A DNA stretch of 64,000 bases from Heligmosomoides polygyrus polygyrus (Eukaryota; Nematoda; Chromadorea; Rhabditida; Heligmosomidae). A model generated the notes under the pieces. The model saw only the letters and a program-made list of their open reading frames with translations, searched no databases and was not told the DNA's origin. Position numbers and translations under genes: made by a program. Positions 1 to 13,000 of the stretch are shown in pieces. Positions within the stretch are counted from its first letter, which is position 1. Every line of letters begins with the position of its first letter. The DNA is taken from contig OX377204.1 in NCBI GenBank assembly GCA_947396885.1, forward strand, positions 4,092,001 through 4,156,000, read 5' to 3'.

Positions 1-690
1 AGGTGACCACACCTTTTGAAATAGTTATATTTTAAAGGAAAAACAATAGAAATTTTGAAATTTATTTAAAAGTGCAGAAAACATACATTTTTGCGAAATA
101 AAAAAGAGATTGTGCCATGCTCTCAACATCTCGTCACGCTTTTTTATTTGATTGATAGCGAACTCTTTACCTGAAACTGCAGAGTGAAGATTTGTCCGCT
201 CTTAAGAAACGGCTTCTTAGTGCGGTTAATACATAAGTGTGAAACTCCACGCATACAATTTTTTCCATCAATCAAAGGAAAATAGAAACAATCTTGACGA
301 GTGCATACCACAACCTCTTCTTCTAGCAAGAAAATTTTTTAGCTTGCATTGCTCACTTACAGATAGACTTTAAGCTATAATTTTTTTCTAAAAAAGTTTA
401 TATAAAATTTTAACTGTGCGCTAACTTTTTGGGATAGATAAGATTAATTTTTTTAAGGAAATTCCACTGAATTTCACTTGGACAAAAAAATCACTTTGAC
501 CTATTCGGGAAGTGTCTGGATTGTTCTAAAAAATGCTTGATATGACTTGGAGAATGTTCTGTTTGATTTCAAAAACCTCGAGCCTGCTTCGGAAGGTATT
601 CAAATTAGTTTGAAAAGTGTTAAAGTTGATCTTATAAGTGTCCAGTAAGGCGTAAAACAGCCGACATCTGTTCTGCTTTATGTCTCAGAG
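1..690. repeat. Remnant of the long foldback (GTGTCCAATTTGA) repeat family
   Basis: No coding exon seen. The stretch carries the family's landmarks: a GAGATTGTGCCATGC-like segment near 108, TTTTATTTGATTGATAG at about 141, and gene-distal GTGTCCAGT-type repeats near 640. It is diverged and the left end may lie outside the window. Confidence 0.5.
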
Positions 691-972
691 GCTTTTGGAA
701 TACCTACTGATTTGGTATGATCATGGTCTGGTAAAAGGCAACTGAAATACGGGTGCAGTTGCCTTTGGAGAAACTTAATCAATCCGGAAAAAAGATATAG
801 AGGAACGGTTGTTTAGAACTGGAATAAGAACCATGCATTGAGTAGAGCAGTACTGAACACTTCTACCTACACACTTACTGAAAGTTTTTAAATGAAATCG
901 AGCAAAAATCTATTTTTTCTTTGCAATCTACTTTATCATTTTCATGTTCGATTGAAAGATTGAAGGTTTCAG

Positions 973-1082
973 CGGTGCTGGTTCTGCTGTGTTTTCTCAT
1001 CTATTCGCGAAGCTTTTTCTACACGTTTATCATTGCGATGATTGTGTTTCTTTCAATGGGAGTCGCATTCTTCTTCTATACG
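973..1082 (+). CDS. Dispatched-like gene, exon A (first in window)
   Basis: Acceptor TTTCAG at 967-972 and donor GTACTG at 1083. The frame begins at 975 and reads a hydrophobic stretch (VLVLLCFLIYSRSFFYTF, then FIIAMIVFLSMGVAFFFYT), one or two membrane passes of the sterol-sensing domain. No upstream exon with matching phase was seen in 1-966. Confidence 0.82.
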
Positions 1083-4000
1083 GTACTGTCTCCTGTTTGA
1101 GCTTAAAATTTCCGCAAACACAGGATAATGGAGAGAGAATTCACTCTTATCCGTCCGTGTTTCAGGTGGTATTTCGCATTCACTTCTTTCCTTCGTTGAA
1201 TTTGCTGGTTCTTGTGCTGATGATAGCTGTTGGTGCCGACGATGCGTTTCTTCTACTTGTTTATTACAGAATATTCAAAAAGGTAAATTGAACAGCGTGG
1301 TGCTGGACGACGCTGTTAGCTTTCTCCTAGAAATGCTGCAAGGGATGTTACTTTAAATTTTACAAACGGGTTCTTCAGTACTTTTCCCAGTTGTCTGCGT
1401 TGCAATTCAAAAGGACCAGTTGGGTTTGTTATATTGAAAAGAACTCAATGACATCTTGGTAAGGTTTTCCACCCATTAGGTTGCCGGATTATAAATGTTT
1501 TGCTCAAAAATATATTTCGCTACAAGAAAAGAATGACTATACCTTAATACAAGGGGTAATCTCCATTATTATCAATGACATATCGCCAACGTCCCCGTAA
1601 AGAATGGATGCCTTTCTTGAAGAAGTACGCTGGCTGCGATTCGAAGAAGTTGTGCACCCAAATTTCGACTTCGTCACGGTTCTTGAATTTTTCTCCGCGA
1701 AGGCGTGCTGGATCGACCTGAAACGGTGGTAGGTAGTCTGACGGCGCAAGGTCTGGGCAATAAGACGGGTGAGGCAGAAGTTCACTGCCTTCACAGTTGC
1801 TGTGTTCTCTCATTGTTGGACGCAGTGCTTAGTCCGCAGTGCTTAGCTGTTCTTTGTGAAGGTTTGCCGTAACTGTCTGGTCTGACCTCTGCTGTTCCTC
1901 CAAGCACAGAGCATGGTTTTTTCCGTGAATGTCAGACTTCGTCGTTGTCTTCGGAACCTCATCGGCGCTCAACCATTGCCGCTTTCGTGTGGTATTGTCG
2001 TACTGGATCCAGTTCTCATCCGAGGTGTCGATGGAATCATCGAAACCTCTGTTCTTGGTTTTGCGGATGAGAATTTCAGCTGTGGCGACTCCTGTTGTCC
2101 TGTTTCTGTCGCTGAGCTGATGTGGCACCCATTTTCCATACTGATTCCACTTCCCGATTGCATGCAGACGATCGGCGATGGTAGAGCGGTGACAACCAAA
2201 CCTCTGTGCGTGCTCACGTTTAGCTCGCGTTGGATCCGACTCGACAGCTCCCTTCAGTTCCTGGCTACCCACAACGTCAGGACGCCGTTGAAGTTCTTCG
2301 TCTTCAAGGCTCTCATCACCGTCTCGGAAACGTTGAAACCAGCGCTGGCATTGACGTAGTGATGGAACTTCGTTACCAAACACTTCAGGCAGGATGCGAT
2401 AGGATTCTGTTGCAGTTCTTCCTTTCTTGAAGTCGTACAGAAAGCAAACCCGCACTCGGTACTTTTGCTCGATCATCGTTAATCTAAAAAAGCTCTTTAA
2501 AAGCGTCAACAAATCGGAAGGAAACTTTGGCAAAAGATGCCTTCTGAAACGCTTGTTAACCACGTAAGGTTACATGATCCAAGAGATAACAATGACAAAG
2601 AAATGAAAAGCCGAATACAGAAAACATTTATTTATTTATTTATTTATTTAAAGACACGAGTTGCTGTCACACGTGTAAACATCCAATAGAAAGAAGACGA
2701 TAGGACAATGTTATAGAACAACAAATAAAACTCTATTACAGAAACACGAAACACAGACCATCAAAATATACCATTAATATGTCTAATGTTCTATGGGGTT
2801 ACGAGATAGTAAGGTCTTAAAAACTTGAACAGAGTAATCCAGAAGACGCTCATCGGCATTCAGTAACAAATTTAGCTCCTTGGTGGTCCAATCTGACAGC
2901 ATAACAAATAAAAATCGTGGCTTTGTTTGGTTAGTGAAAAAATGATTTTTGGATTTTTTGGAATCTTTGAAATTTGGTACTGAAGCGAAGCTCTTGTTGA
3001 AAATCCTTCATTCGCAAAAAGCTTACGGAAGTGTGGAGTTTTCTTTAATCTACACGGCTGCTACAAAAGGCTGCTACAAAAAATGATAATAAAGTACAAT
3101 GACATCCAAGGGCCGGATTCACCAAAGTTACCGCAGTAACTTTGATGAATCCGGCCCCAACACGGGGAAGAACATGCGGTGAAACTTGTACCAGTGAAAG
3201 TTTCATGAAATGGTGTCTCACAGGATTAGAAAAGTTGATAAGGGGAGTTAATCTGCAAAGATTCAGAAACCCGAACTTGGACAGCTTAATAGACCTAGGA
3301 TTAGTTGGCCAATTCTTTGACGACGCTTTCAAAATTCTGCAGTAGCGCTGTTTCAGAACAGTGAACAATCGTACCACATTGGAGATCCGTATGTGCCGCT
3401 CTACAAGGAACGTGACCGAATCGCTCGCGCTATTCGGCGTTCCTTACGGCACTCACTGGCCTCGATGTTCGTCACTTCAGCAACCACTGCTGTGGCGTTC
3501 ATCTCTAACCTAACCAGCGAGATCATCGTCATCAGGTAAATCCCGTTCTCGCTTCTACAGAACCTCATCAGTAAAGGCCAAACCTTAATGTATAGGCTTA
3601 GGATTCTGAAGAAGCTAGCGAATTTCCAGATGTTTCGGAGTGTTTGCATGCCTTACAATGCTAGCAAACTACACTCTCGTCGTACTTCTATTGCCGAGCA
3701 CCATGGTGCTCACCTGCTCTGAAAGTCGACGACATCTTTTGCCATATTTTGAAGCGTCCGCGAAGATCTCAAGCCTGCTTCACAAATGTCGCTACTTCAT
3801 CGCCTTTGCTGGAATTGCGATGACGATTACGGCCTCGGTGGTTGTTTTCGTTTCACCAGGATTTCCGATGCCACGCTACAACCCTACCAAGGTATTGGGC
3901 TAAGTGTTTGTTTAACGAAATGGATGCAAGGCTAGAACGGCGGCCACATTGTATCGCTTCCACACCTGGCGAGTTTAGTCTAGTTATCAGATGACCTTAT

Positions 4001-7000
4001 ACAGTTACATTATATAGACCAATTTCACGTCGAATTGGACACTTTTCATGTCAGGTTGGGCACTCTTCTGAGCTAGCCCAAGATTTTTAAAATCAATATC
4101 AAACTCTTCCAAATTGGAATGGGCTTTTTCTACAATGAACTAGAGGCTCTCTAAAAAGATTGGAATATTTTTTATTGAAGAAAGCAAACATATTTTTCGA
4201 ACTTTTATAATATTCTTGTTTTTCGAGAAAAATAATGGTTCAGAACTTGTCTTAAAGAGCTGGAAGGCGGCCATTTTTTAGTGCTGAACGTCACATTGCC
4301 CCATGCCTCGCCCAAGACGTTACGATTTTTAATCGATTGATAGCAGAAATTCTGTTGGAATGGAGTCTCACACTTTTAAAAATACAATTGTGAAGAATAC
4401 ACATATTCACTTTACTATTATTTCACTTTTATCTTCATGTAAGCAGCATTTACACTATCGATCAAATAAAAATCGCGACAAACTTTTCGAGTGTATGGCT
4501 CGATCTGATCTTTATCTGCACTAAATGATTGCTGCCTTATCGCCCTTTACAACTTAATTTAATTACTCTTTTTTATTGAAAAACTAAAATTTTAAAGAAT
4601 TGTTATAACTCTTGGACCAGTTGATCTAGAAAAAGTTTAACGAAAGTTATTCCAAATTTTTTACGAACAATAAAATTATTCTAACAACCTTAATGAGTCT
4701 GTAGTTTAACTTGTCTGAAGATCGTTTTAATTTGGAAAGGATCATTTGAGTTTCGAAACGCTTAGGGTAGCTTAAAAGAGTATCCAATTTGAAGTGAAAG
4801 TTTTCAATTTTATTAGAAAATTGTCCAAATCAACGTGAAATTTCAAGCCTAAGTTTAAGCCAACTTCTTGTTTTTAAACTTTTTGAAAATTTCTCTAAAT
4901 TTACGAAGGAAGTTCAAGGTGGACCCCTCGCTTTTTATATTTGCACCATAAAATATCAAGCATTACTGTACTTTAGCTGCTGCCGAACTCACACCCTTAT
5001 GAGTGGTATGACAACAACGCACACCTGTTCAATTTCGAGTGGAAGCGCAGATGGAAGTTCATGGAAAACTATGTGATAGGCATCGACAGAGTCAGGTGAC
5101 TTTTAGCTCTCACTTTTATCTAAGACATGCATCTCGTTGCAAGATGTCTATTCCAATTACGAGAACGTGGCGGCATCGAATAAGCGTAGGGACTCGGAAT
5201 ACTTTCCCTTGAGTATTTCTTGCTTATATTATCAGGACGATAACCCGTTGGTAGAATGAACGGGAGAGGGGAAAATGAAAAACGACGGCATTAATCTTTC
5301 CTTTGAGATGTGCTACGCTTTCTACTTGTGCAGGATATTTTCAAGACAGTATGAATGTGCATTTGGCCTACACTTTGACTTGCGGTGGCCAGCCGGCGAA
5401 GAAGTTAAGCTTTACCATTCCCAGAGAAGACTGGTACCAAATTCACCGCGCGGACAGATGGAAGGCAGGGTTGGCCTGGGCGGGAAATCCGAACCAGGAA
5501 CCTGGTATCGAGAACACGCCCAAAACTCACTATATTAGCCTAAAACGCAGTCACCATTCCTCTGCAATATTTATTTATTCACATCCTGTAACAAAACATC
5601 CTATAACAACATATAGCCTCTATATCAGCCGCTCCAGGCTTCAACAAATGTGTTCAAGCATTGCTAGTAGTAAGGTCCTCAGCTTAACCGGTTCCATGCT
5701 GATATCAGCGGCCGGCCCATCCCCGTATCACGGGTGGGTGCTGACGGACCTCGAGGATATCGCGGATGTTACGTGCGGTCAAACAGCGCCGGTGGTGTAA
5801 GGCGAACATCGCTGCCCGGAAAGCAGAAGATGCGGGTTCGAGTCCCGCCTGGCGCAAGAGTTTTGATCGTAACGAAACATCCTGTAACAACATTTATTTA
5901 TTTATTTATTGCTACACTTAGAGTGCGCCATAGAAACCAACCGAACAAGGAAAACGTAGTGACAATCAAATACAATGCTTTGCTTAAAAAGAACACCACC
6001 AACGAATTGAAGAAAGGTCTGCAGATCATTCTGAACACTGGGAGCAAAGGACTAGAAAAATATTTCCTAAAAAACAAATGCATAGCAGAGCATAATATTA
6101 TGTCAAGTTGTTTAAAATGAGATTGATTAAAATTCATGAAAAATTTATATCGGCATTAAAAATGCAGGAGTTGGCATTCAGTATAGCTATGGTGTGAGTT
6201 CTAGTGAATGGAGAAGTCACTTTCGAGCATCCTTGACAAGAAGGAAACACCCAGGAATCCGGTCTTATATCCGGTTGTACCAAGGCGAGCAGTTGCTGCA
6301 TTAAGTTACCTCACAGTGATGCTTCCATAGGAACTGAAGAGAATCTACCGCACTTGAAGTGATATATTTAGAAAAGAAGAAAGAGACGGAGTACATTAGG
6401 GAACAAAAACATTTTAGAAACATGCACAAAGAGCTAGGTGCATAGGAAACTATGGTAGTCGGTATAAAAATAAAGGGATAAATCCTTTGCTTAAAGGTTC
6501 TGAATACTGCCAAAGCTAATAAGTGAAAGCAGCAGACATAGAGACCCTAACGCTACGAAAAGATCCCATTGCTTCATTAGGCACCAGTAGGCTGAATAGA
6601 AGAATGGCAGCAGCATTCAATCAGTGGTTGACTATCGATGCGATTACTAGAAAACAGTATGTTAAGAGCAATTCTCATCGAAAATGAGATAGCATCGAAC
6701 GGCAAGAGTGGTGTATGTATATGTATATGTCAATATCCAGTATGTATACGGATTGCCTATAGTATCACAGCTGAAAAGTGACTGAAAGTACCGACTTTGT
6801 TGTCCTGTCATTCATAGAAACCCATATTTCAGAGGCGTTCAATTTTTCGACCCGTACAAAAAATACAACATAGAGACGAAGGAGTTCTATTCAGACTTAC
6901 CCACACTGAAAAACATCGAGGTGAGTTCCATAATTGTCGTTCTACATTCAGTAGTACTGACCAGATCTGGGGTTAGTTTTTAGTTAAACTGTGCAGCAGC

Positions 7001-10000
7001 ATACCTCACTGTGCCAATAGTTAGTCTAACCATGTTTGAATAGCCGAGTTCAAGGTAATTCATCTTGAAAGAAATTGAAAGTGTAGGATGAATTTCACCT
7101 TTTCTTCGCCTTTGGGTAATAGGACACATTTCGGAAGTAGTCGCCTCGTTCATGTCGAATACTGATTAGCTTTTATCTTTTAAGATCGATGTTTTTGATT
7201 TATTCAGCGATCAAGGATAAGCGTATAGCGAAATAAATGAGATAGGCTTTCGAGATGCAACATTTCAAAAACAATAATAGAAATCTGGAAGTGAGCCAAG
7301 TTTTTTTTAACTGTCCAAACATTTTCAGAAAAGCGTCAATTTTTTGATAACCGATAGAGGAAACTCTGATTACACATCATGGGTAACCCGCTTCATGTCC
7401 GCGAACAACTCCTGTAAACCGATTGAGGTACGATGATTTTTTCGCAATATTTTAACAACTAAACAACATGTTATAACCCATTGCATAACGCACTGTCGTT
7501 GGATACTGGTGTCATGTTGATAGTAACTGGCAGCATCGAGCTGCGGAGATTGTTATCTACCCTACTCGGCTGCTTCGGAGTCACCGCCGTCTTCAGGATC
7601 TGAATAATATAAGCAGGCTTCAAAAGAGTTTAATATTTACTAGAAGTCACAGCAATTTTCGAAGATGATATGAGTAGGAGGCGGAGTTGGAGTGAAGCAA
7701 CCCGACTCTGAGGCCTTAAAGAAACAGCCAAGATGCGTGTTTGGCCTCTCAGCTGCTCTCATAGGATTAGTTGGGCCTTCCTTCTATCCACCAATGCCTT
7801 TTCCATGCTCTGAAGTAGGCGATTAATCCACAAAGTCAGCAAAATATAGCGTGGATAAGAACGTCGGCTCCACAACTCGATGTTATATTCTAGACGAATC
7901 TGCCTTCTTTTGTCTAATGATACTCATATTGAAAAGCCTTAAATTTACCAGTTCTTACAGTTTGTTTAGGCGGTTTTTTACAGGAGCAGCAGAAAATAGC
8001 TTCTTCGTGTTTCCTGAGCTACGCGGTGAATGATCTACCTTCCTCGTTCCCCGAGGATTTCGCCGTCATTCCAAGTGACGGACCGATCTTTGACAAGAAA
8101 CTACGCCTTGTTGGGTAGGCTATCTTAAGAATTGATGTAACTACGAAATGTAATCTAGCCAGGAACAAACAAATCGTACAATTTAAATTGGCGGCCACAA
8201 ACAGTACCAAGCCTCTTTTTTTGCCGAAAATCTACGACCTCCTCATTTCCTAAGCGGATATGGTACGACACCTCTCCCCTCCCCTGTCTCCTTCACTATT
8301 TTATTTCTTACCAGTCGTTCGGCGGCCTAGCGGCCGCCTACGACTGGTTGGAGGCTTCGCCCCCAAACCCCGAGAATAGGACGCCATGGCCGGTACGGGT
8401 TTCCTATTCTTTCCTACGCCTTCTGACCATTATGTTAATCGAGATGGATTGGCTGATCTTCCTCAACGCCATCCTCAAAAATCGATAATATCGATCGATA
8501 TCGATTGGTCGACTTCAGATTCGTGTTAAGCGACCTCGATTGCCCCCAAGGCCGAAGTTTCGCGCCACTTGAACGCTATCCTCAAAAAATCGATAATATC
8601 GATCGATATCGATTGATCCGACTTCAGATTCGTGTTCAGCGACCTCGATTACCCCCAGGGCCGAAGTTTCGTGCCGCCGACGTGTTCGGCACGTCTGCGG
8701 CTCGCCATGCACGGTTGCCGATGTGTTTGGCACGTCTACGGCTCGCCATGCACGGTCGCCGACGTGTTCGGCACGTCTGGAGCTCGCCATGCACGGTCGC
8801 CGACGTGTTCGGCTGCCGCGCCCCAACTCAAGTGTGACGGACGGACGGACAGTGTGACACACACACGCACACACGCACACACGCACACACACACGCTTGC
8901 TGCTTTATATATAGTAGGATATGTTTTGATTTGCTTGACATTAGACGATGGATATCCTACTTCACATTCGTACATGATCGAAATCGCCTAAACGGCTATT
9001 GATCTAGCGTTATCTTAAATAAATTCAGAGTTAACCATTTATATCGGGAACCACGTTACAACTCGTCCGTTAGTACAATTATGTAAAATTGCAAGTTGTT
9101 GTGAACAGAGAGTTTACCTCTAATAAGGCCACAAAGATATCAGTCAGATATCAGTGTTGTGATTCTGCTTAGCTGAATTGTCCTGGTTTTCAGTTTACTT
9201 TAAACGCACAATATTTCAGATACTTCATTGCGGTCCGTTCAAACGTCACACTCTCCTTGGATTCTAATGTTGTGGAAGGGGTTGCACACGATATAGAGAA
9301 CAACTGTAAACGATTGCAAAATACTTTGAAAGGTAACCAGATGATTTCTGCAGAGTATTCCAAGTCAGCCAACTCCATCCACTTAAAGTTTCAACTTCAG
9401 CGTATATAGGTATAGTGTTCCAGTTCTTCAAAAGAGAAACACAAAACCTTCTTATTTTGTATAAAATCCACAGTAGTTGACCACAAACGATAAATATCGA
9501 AATACAATAACAGACCAGCGGAATTATTCTGTAAATGGCTAAATACAAAACCATACACAAAGTAAACCACATAGCGAAACAAACGCATCGGATAAACGTA
9601 ACATGAAGGACGTGGACTAGAAACGTGTTCGAACTAGAATATTGAAACATAAGGAGAATAGGGAGCAAAGGAGAGGAGCGTAGAACAAGGACCGCAACTA
9701 CAACGAAAGAATGCGTGTGTGAGTGCGAATGAATCCCTCGACAACGGACAAGAAGTGCTGGAAGAAGTACTAGAATGTTCCAAATAGGCGGAAAGAAATC
9801 AATTATCTAATAAGGAAACTGGCTGTAAAACTCGCAACATGTACGCCGCAATCTTTCAACTGCCCTTAGTCGATCGAATTTGGTGTGTGGGGAGTGGCAA
9901 TATGCGAGTGATGGAGCGCGGTAACACACCGGCGACGCATACGCCACACAACCACATGGCATAGCCGAGGTGGCCCGGCTGTGGCTAACCATCATAGTGT

Positions 10001-13000
10001 CGATAAGGATAAGCAGTTTTGGCACCTTTTTCTCTTTGCTTTCAGCCAGGGTTCTTGTGCGGCTAACGCATTAGAACCCTGGTCGACCGCAGGAACACTA
10101 TTTTTCATCGTCAGTTACAATTCTGTGCAAAAATCGTTGAATATGTCCGTGTGATGAATGCATTGTGTGCATTCTGTGCAAAATCGTTGAATATGTCCGT
10201 GTGATGAATGAATAGGAGCAAAGGTGAGGAGCGTAGAACAAGGACCGCAACCACAACAAAAGGCTGCGTGTGTGAGTGCGAATGAATCCCTCGACAACGG
10301 GCGAGAACGGCTGGAAGAAGTACTAGAATGTTCTAAATAGGCGGAAAGAAATCAATTATCTAATAAGATAAGGAAACTGACTGTAGAACTCGCAACATGC
10401 ACGTCGCAATCTGCCAACTGCCCTTAGTCGATCGAACTTGGTGTGGTGGAGAGTGGCAACAGGCGAGTGAAGGAGCGCGGTAACACACCCGCGACCATAC
10501 GCCACACAACCACATGGCATAGCCGAGCCAGATCCGCTGTAGCTATCCACCATAAGGCAATGTTTGTTTGAAAGCATCAAAGTTGGCTAACCACACCTCA
10601 TAGTGCCTTTAAAAGGTCATATGATAGTCGATTTTCTGTGCATAATGCTAATGTTGATATCGTCCCAATAGTGATGCACGAAGCAGCATGGATTTATCTA
10701 TTGACGATGATTGAGGCCTTAACCTTCAGTTCTAGTTCAACCGTTTTGGCTATCCTATGAGTCCAATAACAACTTGAATGGTTGGCGCATTACCCAAATG
10801 TGTACCAAAAGGGAAGGGAGGAGTGCCGCTTACTTCGGCTTTGCTGTAAGCAAGTGCTGCTGCCCCATAACTAACTGTAACGATACGATCAGTTTACTCC
10901 CACGATGCAAAAGTCCTTCAGTCCATTCACATTCAACAGAGTTTAAAGTCTAGCTTCCGAGAAAACGCACGGAGCAATTCTGCTTTGATAAATTCTATTT
11001 TCCTACATTTCCATATGAGTTAATTCCTACCCTTCGCTTCTCCAACGAGCATAGCACTGCTCGAACCAGCAGTGCTTGAAACTTTTCTTGAGCACTGTAT
11101 ATCCGTTCAGTTTACGTTTATTAATAAACAGTTTATGATCGTTCATTTGATTTGTGTCCTTACAGTAATTCGTTGCGCACAAGACATTTCTCGTGTAATA
11201 AATAAAAAATATATATCCGGGATAGTGACCAGTCTGTCGTTTCTAAATGTTTCCATCATCCGCGTATTCCGGTACTAAGCGCGCTGCTGCCCTGTCGCGC
11301 CATCCGCCGCATCGCGGAGGGGCGGTCAGGCGGGCACGCCTCTCCACCAATAGCAGCAGAGCGCCCCCGGTGCTATTGACTCCATTGGTCCTTACGTTAG
11401 AATTCAAAGTGTGGCGCGCAACCGTGCGATTGACCCTTTTGAACAGGGCGTGCCAGCTATTGGTGGAGGGGCGTGGCCGCCTGACGGCCCCGCCGCGATG
11501 CGGCGGATGGCGCGACAGGTCGGGCACCAGCCTGCTTAGTACCCGTATTCCTATGTAGTGTTATGGTTCGTAGAATACTCCCAATCATTATGGCTTCTCT
11601 CCATTAAAAAAAACTCTATTTTTTCTTTAAATTCTCCTTTCCAGGCGATTTTTTCAAGTACGTGAATTCCTCGCTAAAACTGTTTCAGGCGTGTCAACAA
11701 TGTGCCTATCGTCATCGGAAATCACGAAATACTACGATATAATTGCGACGCTGCCTTCGTCCACACTATTTTCGGTGGCAATCTCTGTCATTGTCAGTTT
11801 GGTGGTCGTCATTGTATGCACTCGGCGTTTGGTATTGTCCGTCGTCAGTGTGGCTGTGATCTGTGCTGTCATCTTATGGACAAGTGCTATACTCATTCTC
11901 TTCGGTAAATTCATATGTCAGATTCTATTTAAACTCTCCATAAATTTTTGGCATAAGACAGGGAAACTACTCTCTGATTTTGGCCGAGGGAGCTGTAGCT
12001 TAGCAGAGCACTTCTTGTGTGCGAAGTTTTCTTCATAAACAATCTAGAAGGCCCAGAATCGATGGTAAAATATAACAAATTATGTAGAAGAAAGTTGTCG
12101 AAAATCCTGCGACGGGATTCTAGCAATTGTAGTGTGTAGTGTAGTCATTTTTTTCTGATTGATGCTTTCGGTACATGAGAATATAAGAATTCTTAAAATT
12201 TAAGACGATTTAAGATTCAAGGTTTATTTAATTTATTTTTTGTTGTTTATATAATTAAGATTTAATTTAAAATATAAAAGATTGAATATATATTTTTTTG
12301 AATAGTTATTTTCTGATTTACCACGACCATCTGCAGGGTCTTTTAAAAAATTTTGCTCTCACTTTCACCATTGCGCATTCATTTAGTACAGAATTCTGTG
12401 TGTAGGCTGGGAGCTAAGCGTGGTCGAATCGACGATTATTGTGCTCACCATTGGTCTGAGCTTTGACTTCACGCTCCACTTCGCGGTCTCGTATCGTGAC
12501 GCAAACGAGAAAAATGTGAAGGATCGAATCAGGTTGGCCGCTTACCACTAGGACTTTCAATATTTCTAAAAAGTTACCTAGACTACATGAAAAATGAATC
12601 AGGGACAGCAAATAGAAAAATAGGAAAGCTGACATCAATTGCAGATTTGGAGAGGTTTGAGGTTCCACCCTCATTTTACTTCGTAAAGTACCACAGCTTT
12701 TTTCTTCAGAAGCTTTGAAATGAAAAGATCAAGCGTGATTACATTCACTGTGGCTGTAGAAGACACCAGGGGAGGGTGTCAGGCGTATATCTGAACAGGG
12801 GAAATAAATGGTACTGCGAGAATCCCCACCCTTCAAATAGTAGAAAACACGTCTCGTTCTCGCTGGGTCCTTCAACCCTAAGAGTTGCGGGCCCTCGAAG
12901 TTGGCTCAGCTGGATACGACGCTGCTTCAGAGGCGCCGAGCGTCTTGATCGACTTCTGGGCTAGGCACCAATTTTGCATTTTTTCATGACCGCTGCCTCC

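Noticed and set aside
989..1291. 100-codon frame read straight through 989-1291
   Set aside because: It runs through an intron in a different frame; the conserved sterol-sensing sequence is in the spliced frame.
8505..8991. Long GC-rich ORFs over the minisatellite (also at 16127 and 49196)
   Set aside because: Open frames arise on both strands because the 41-bp unit lacks stops; the region is a Helitron.
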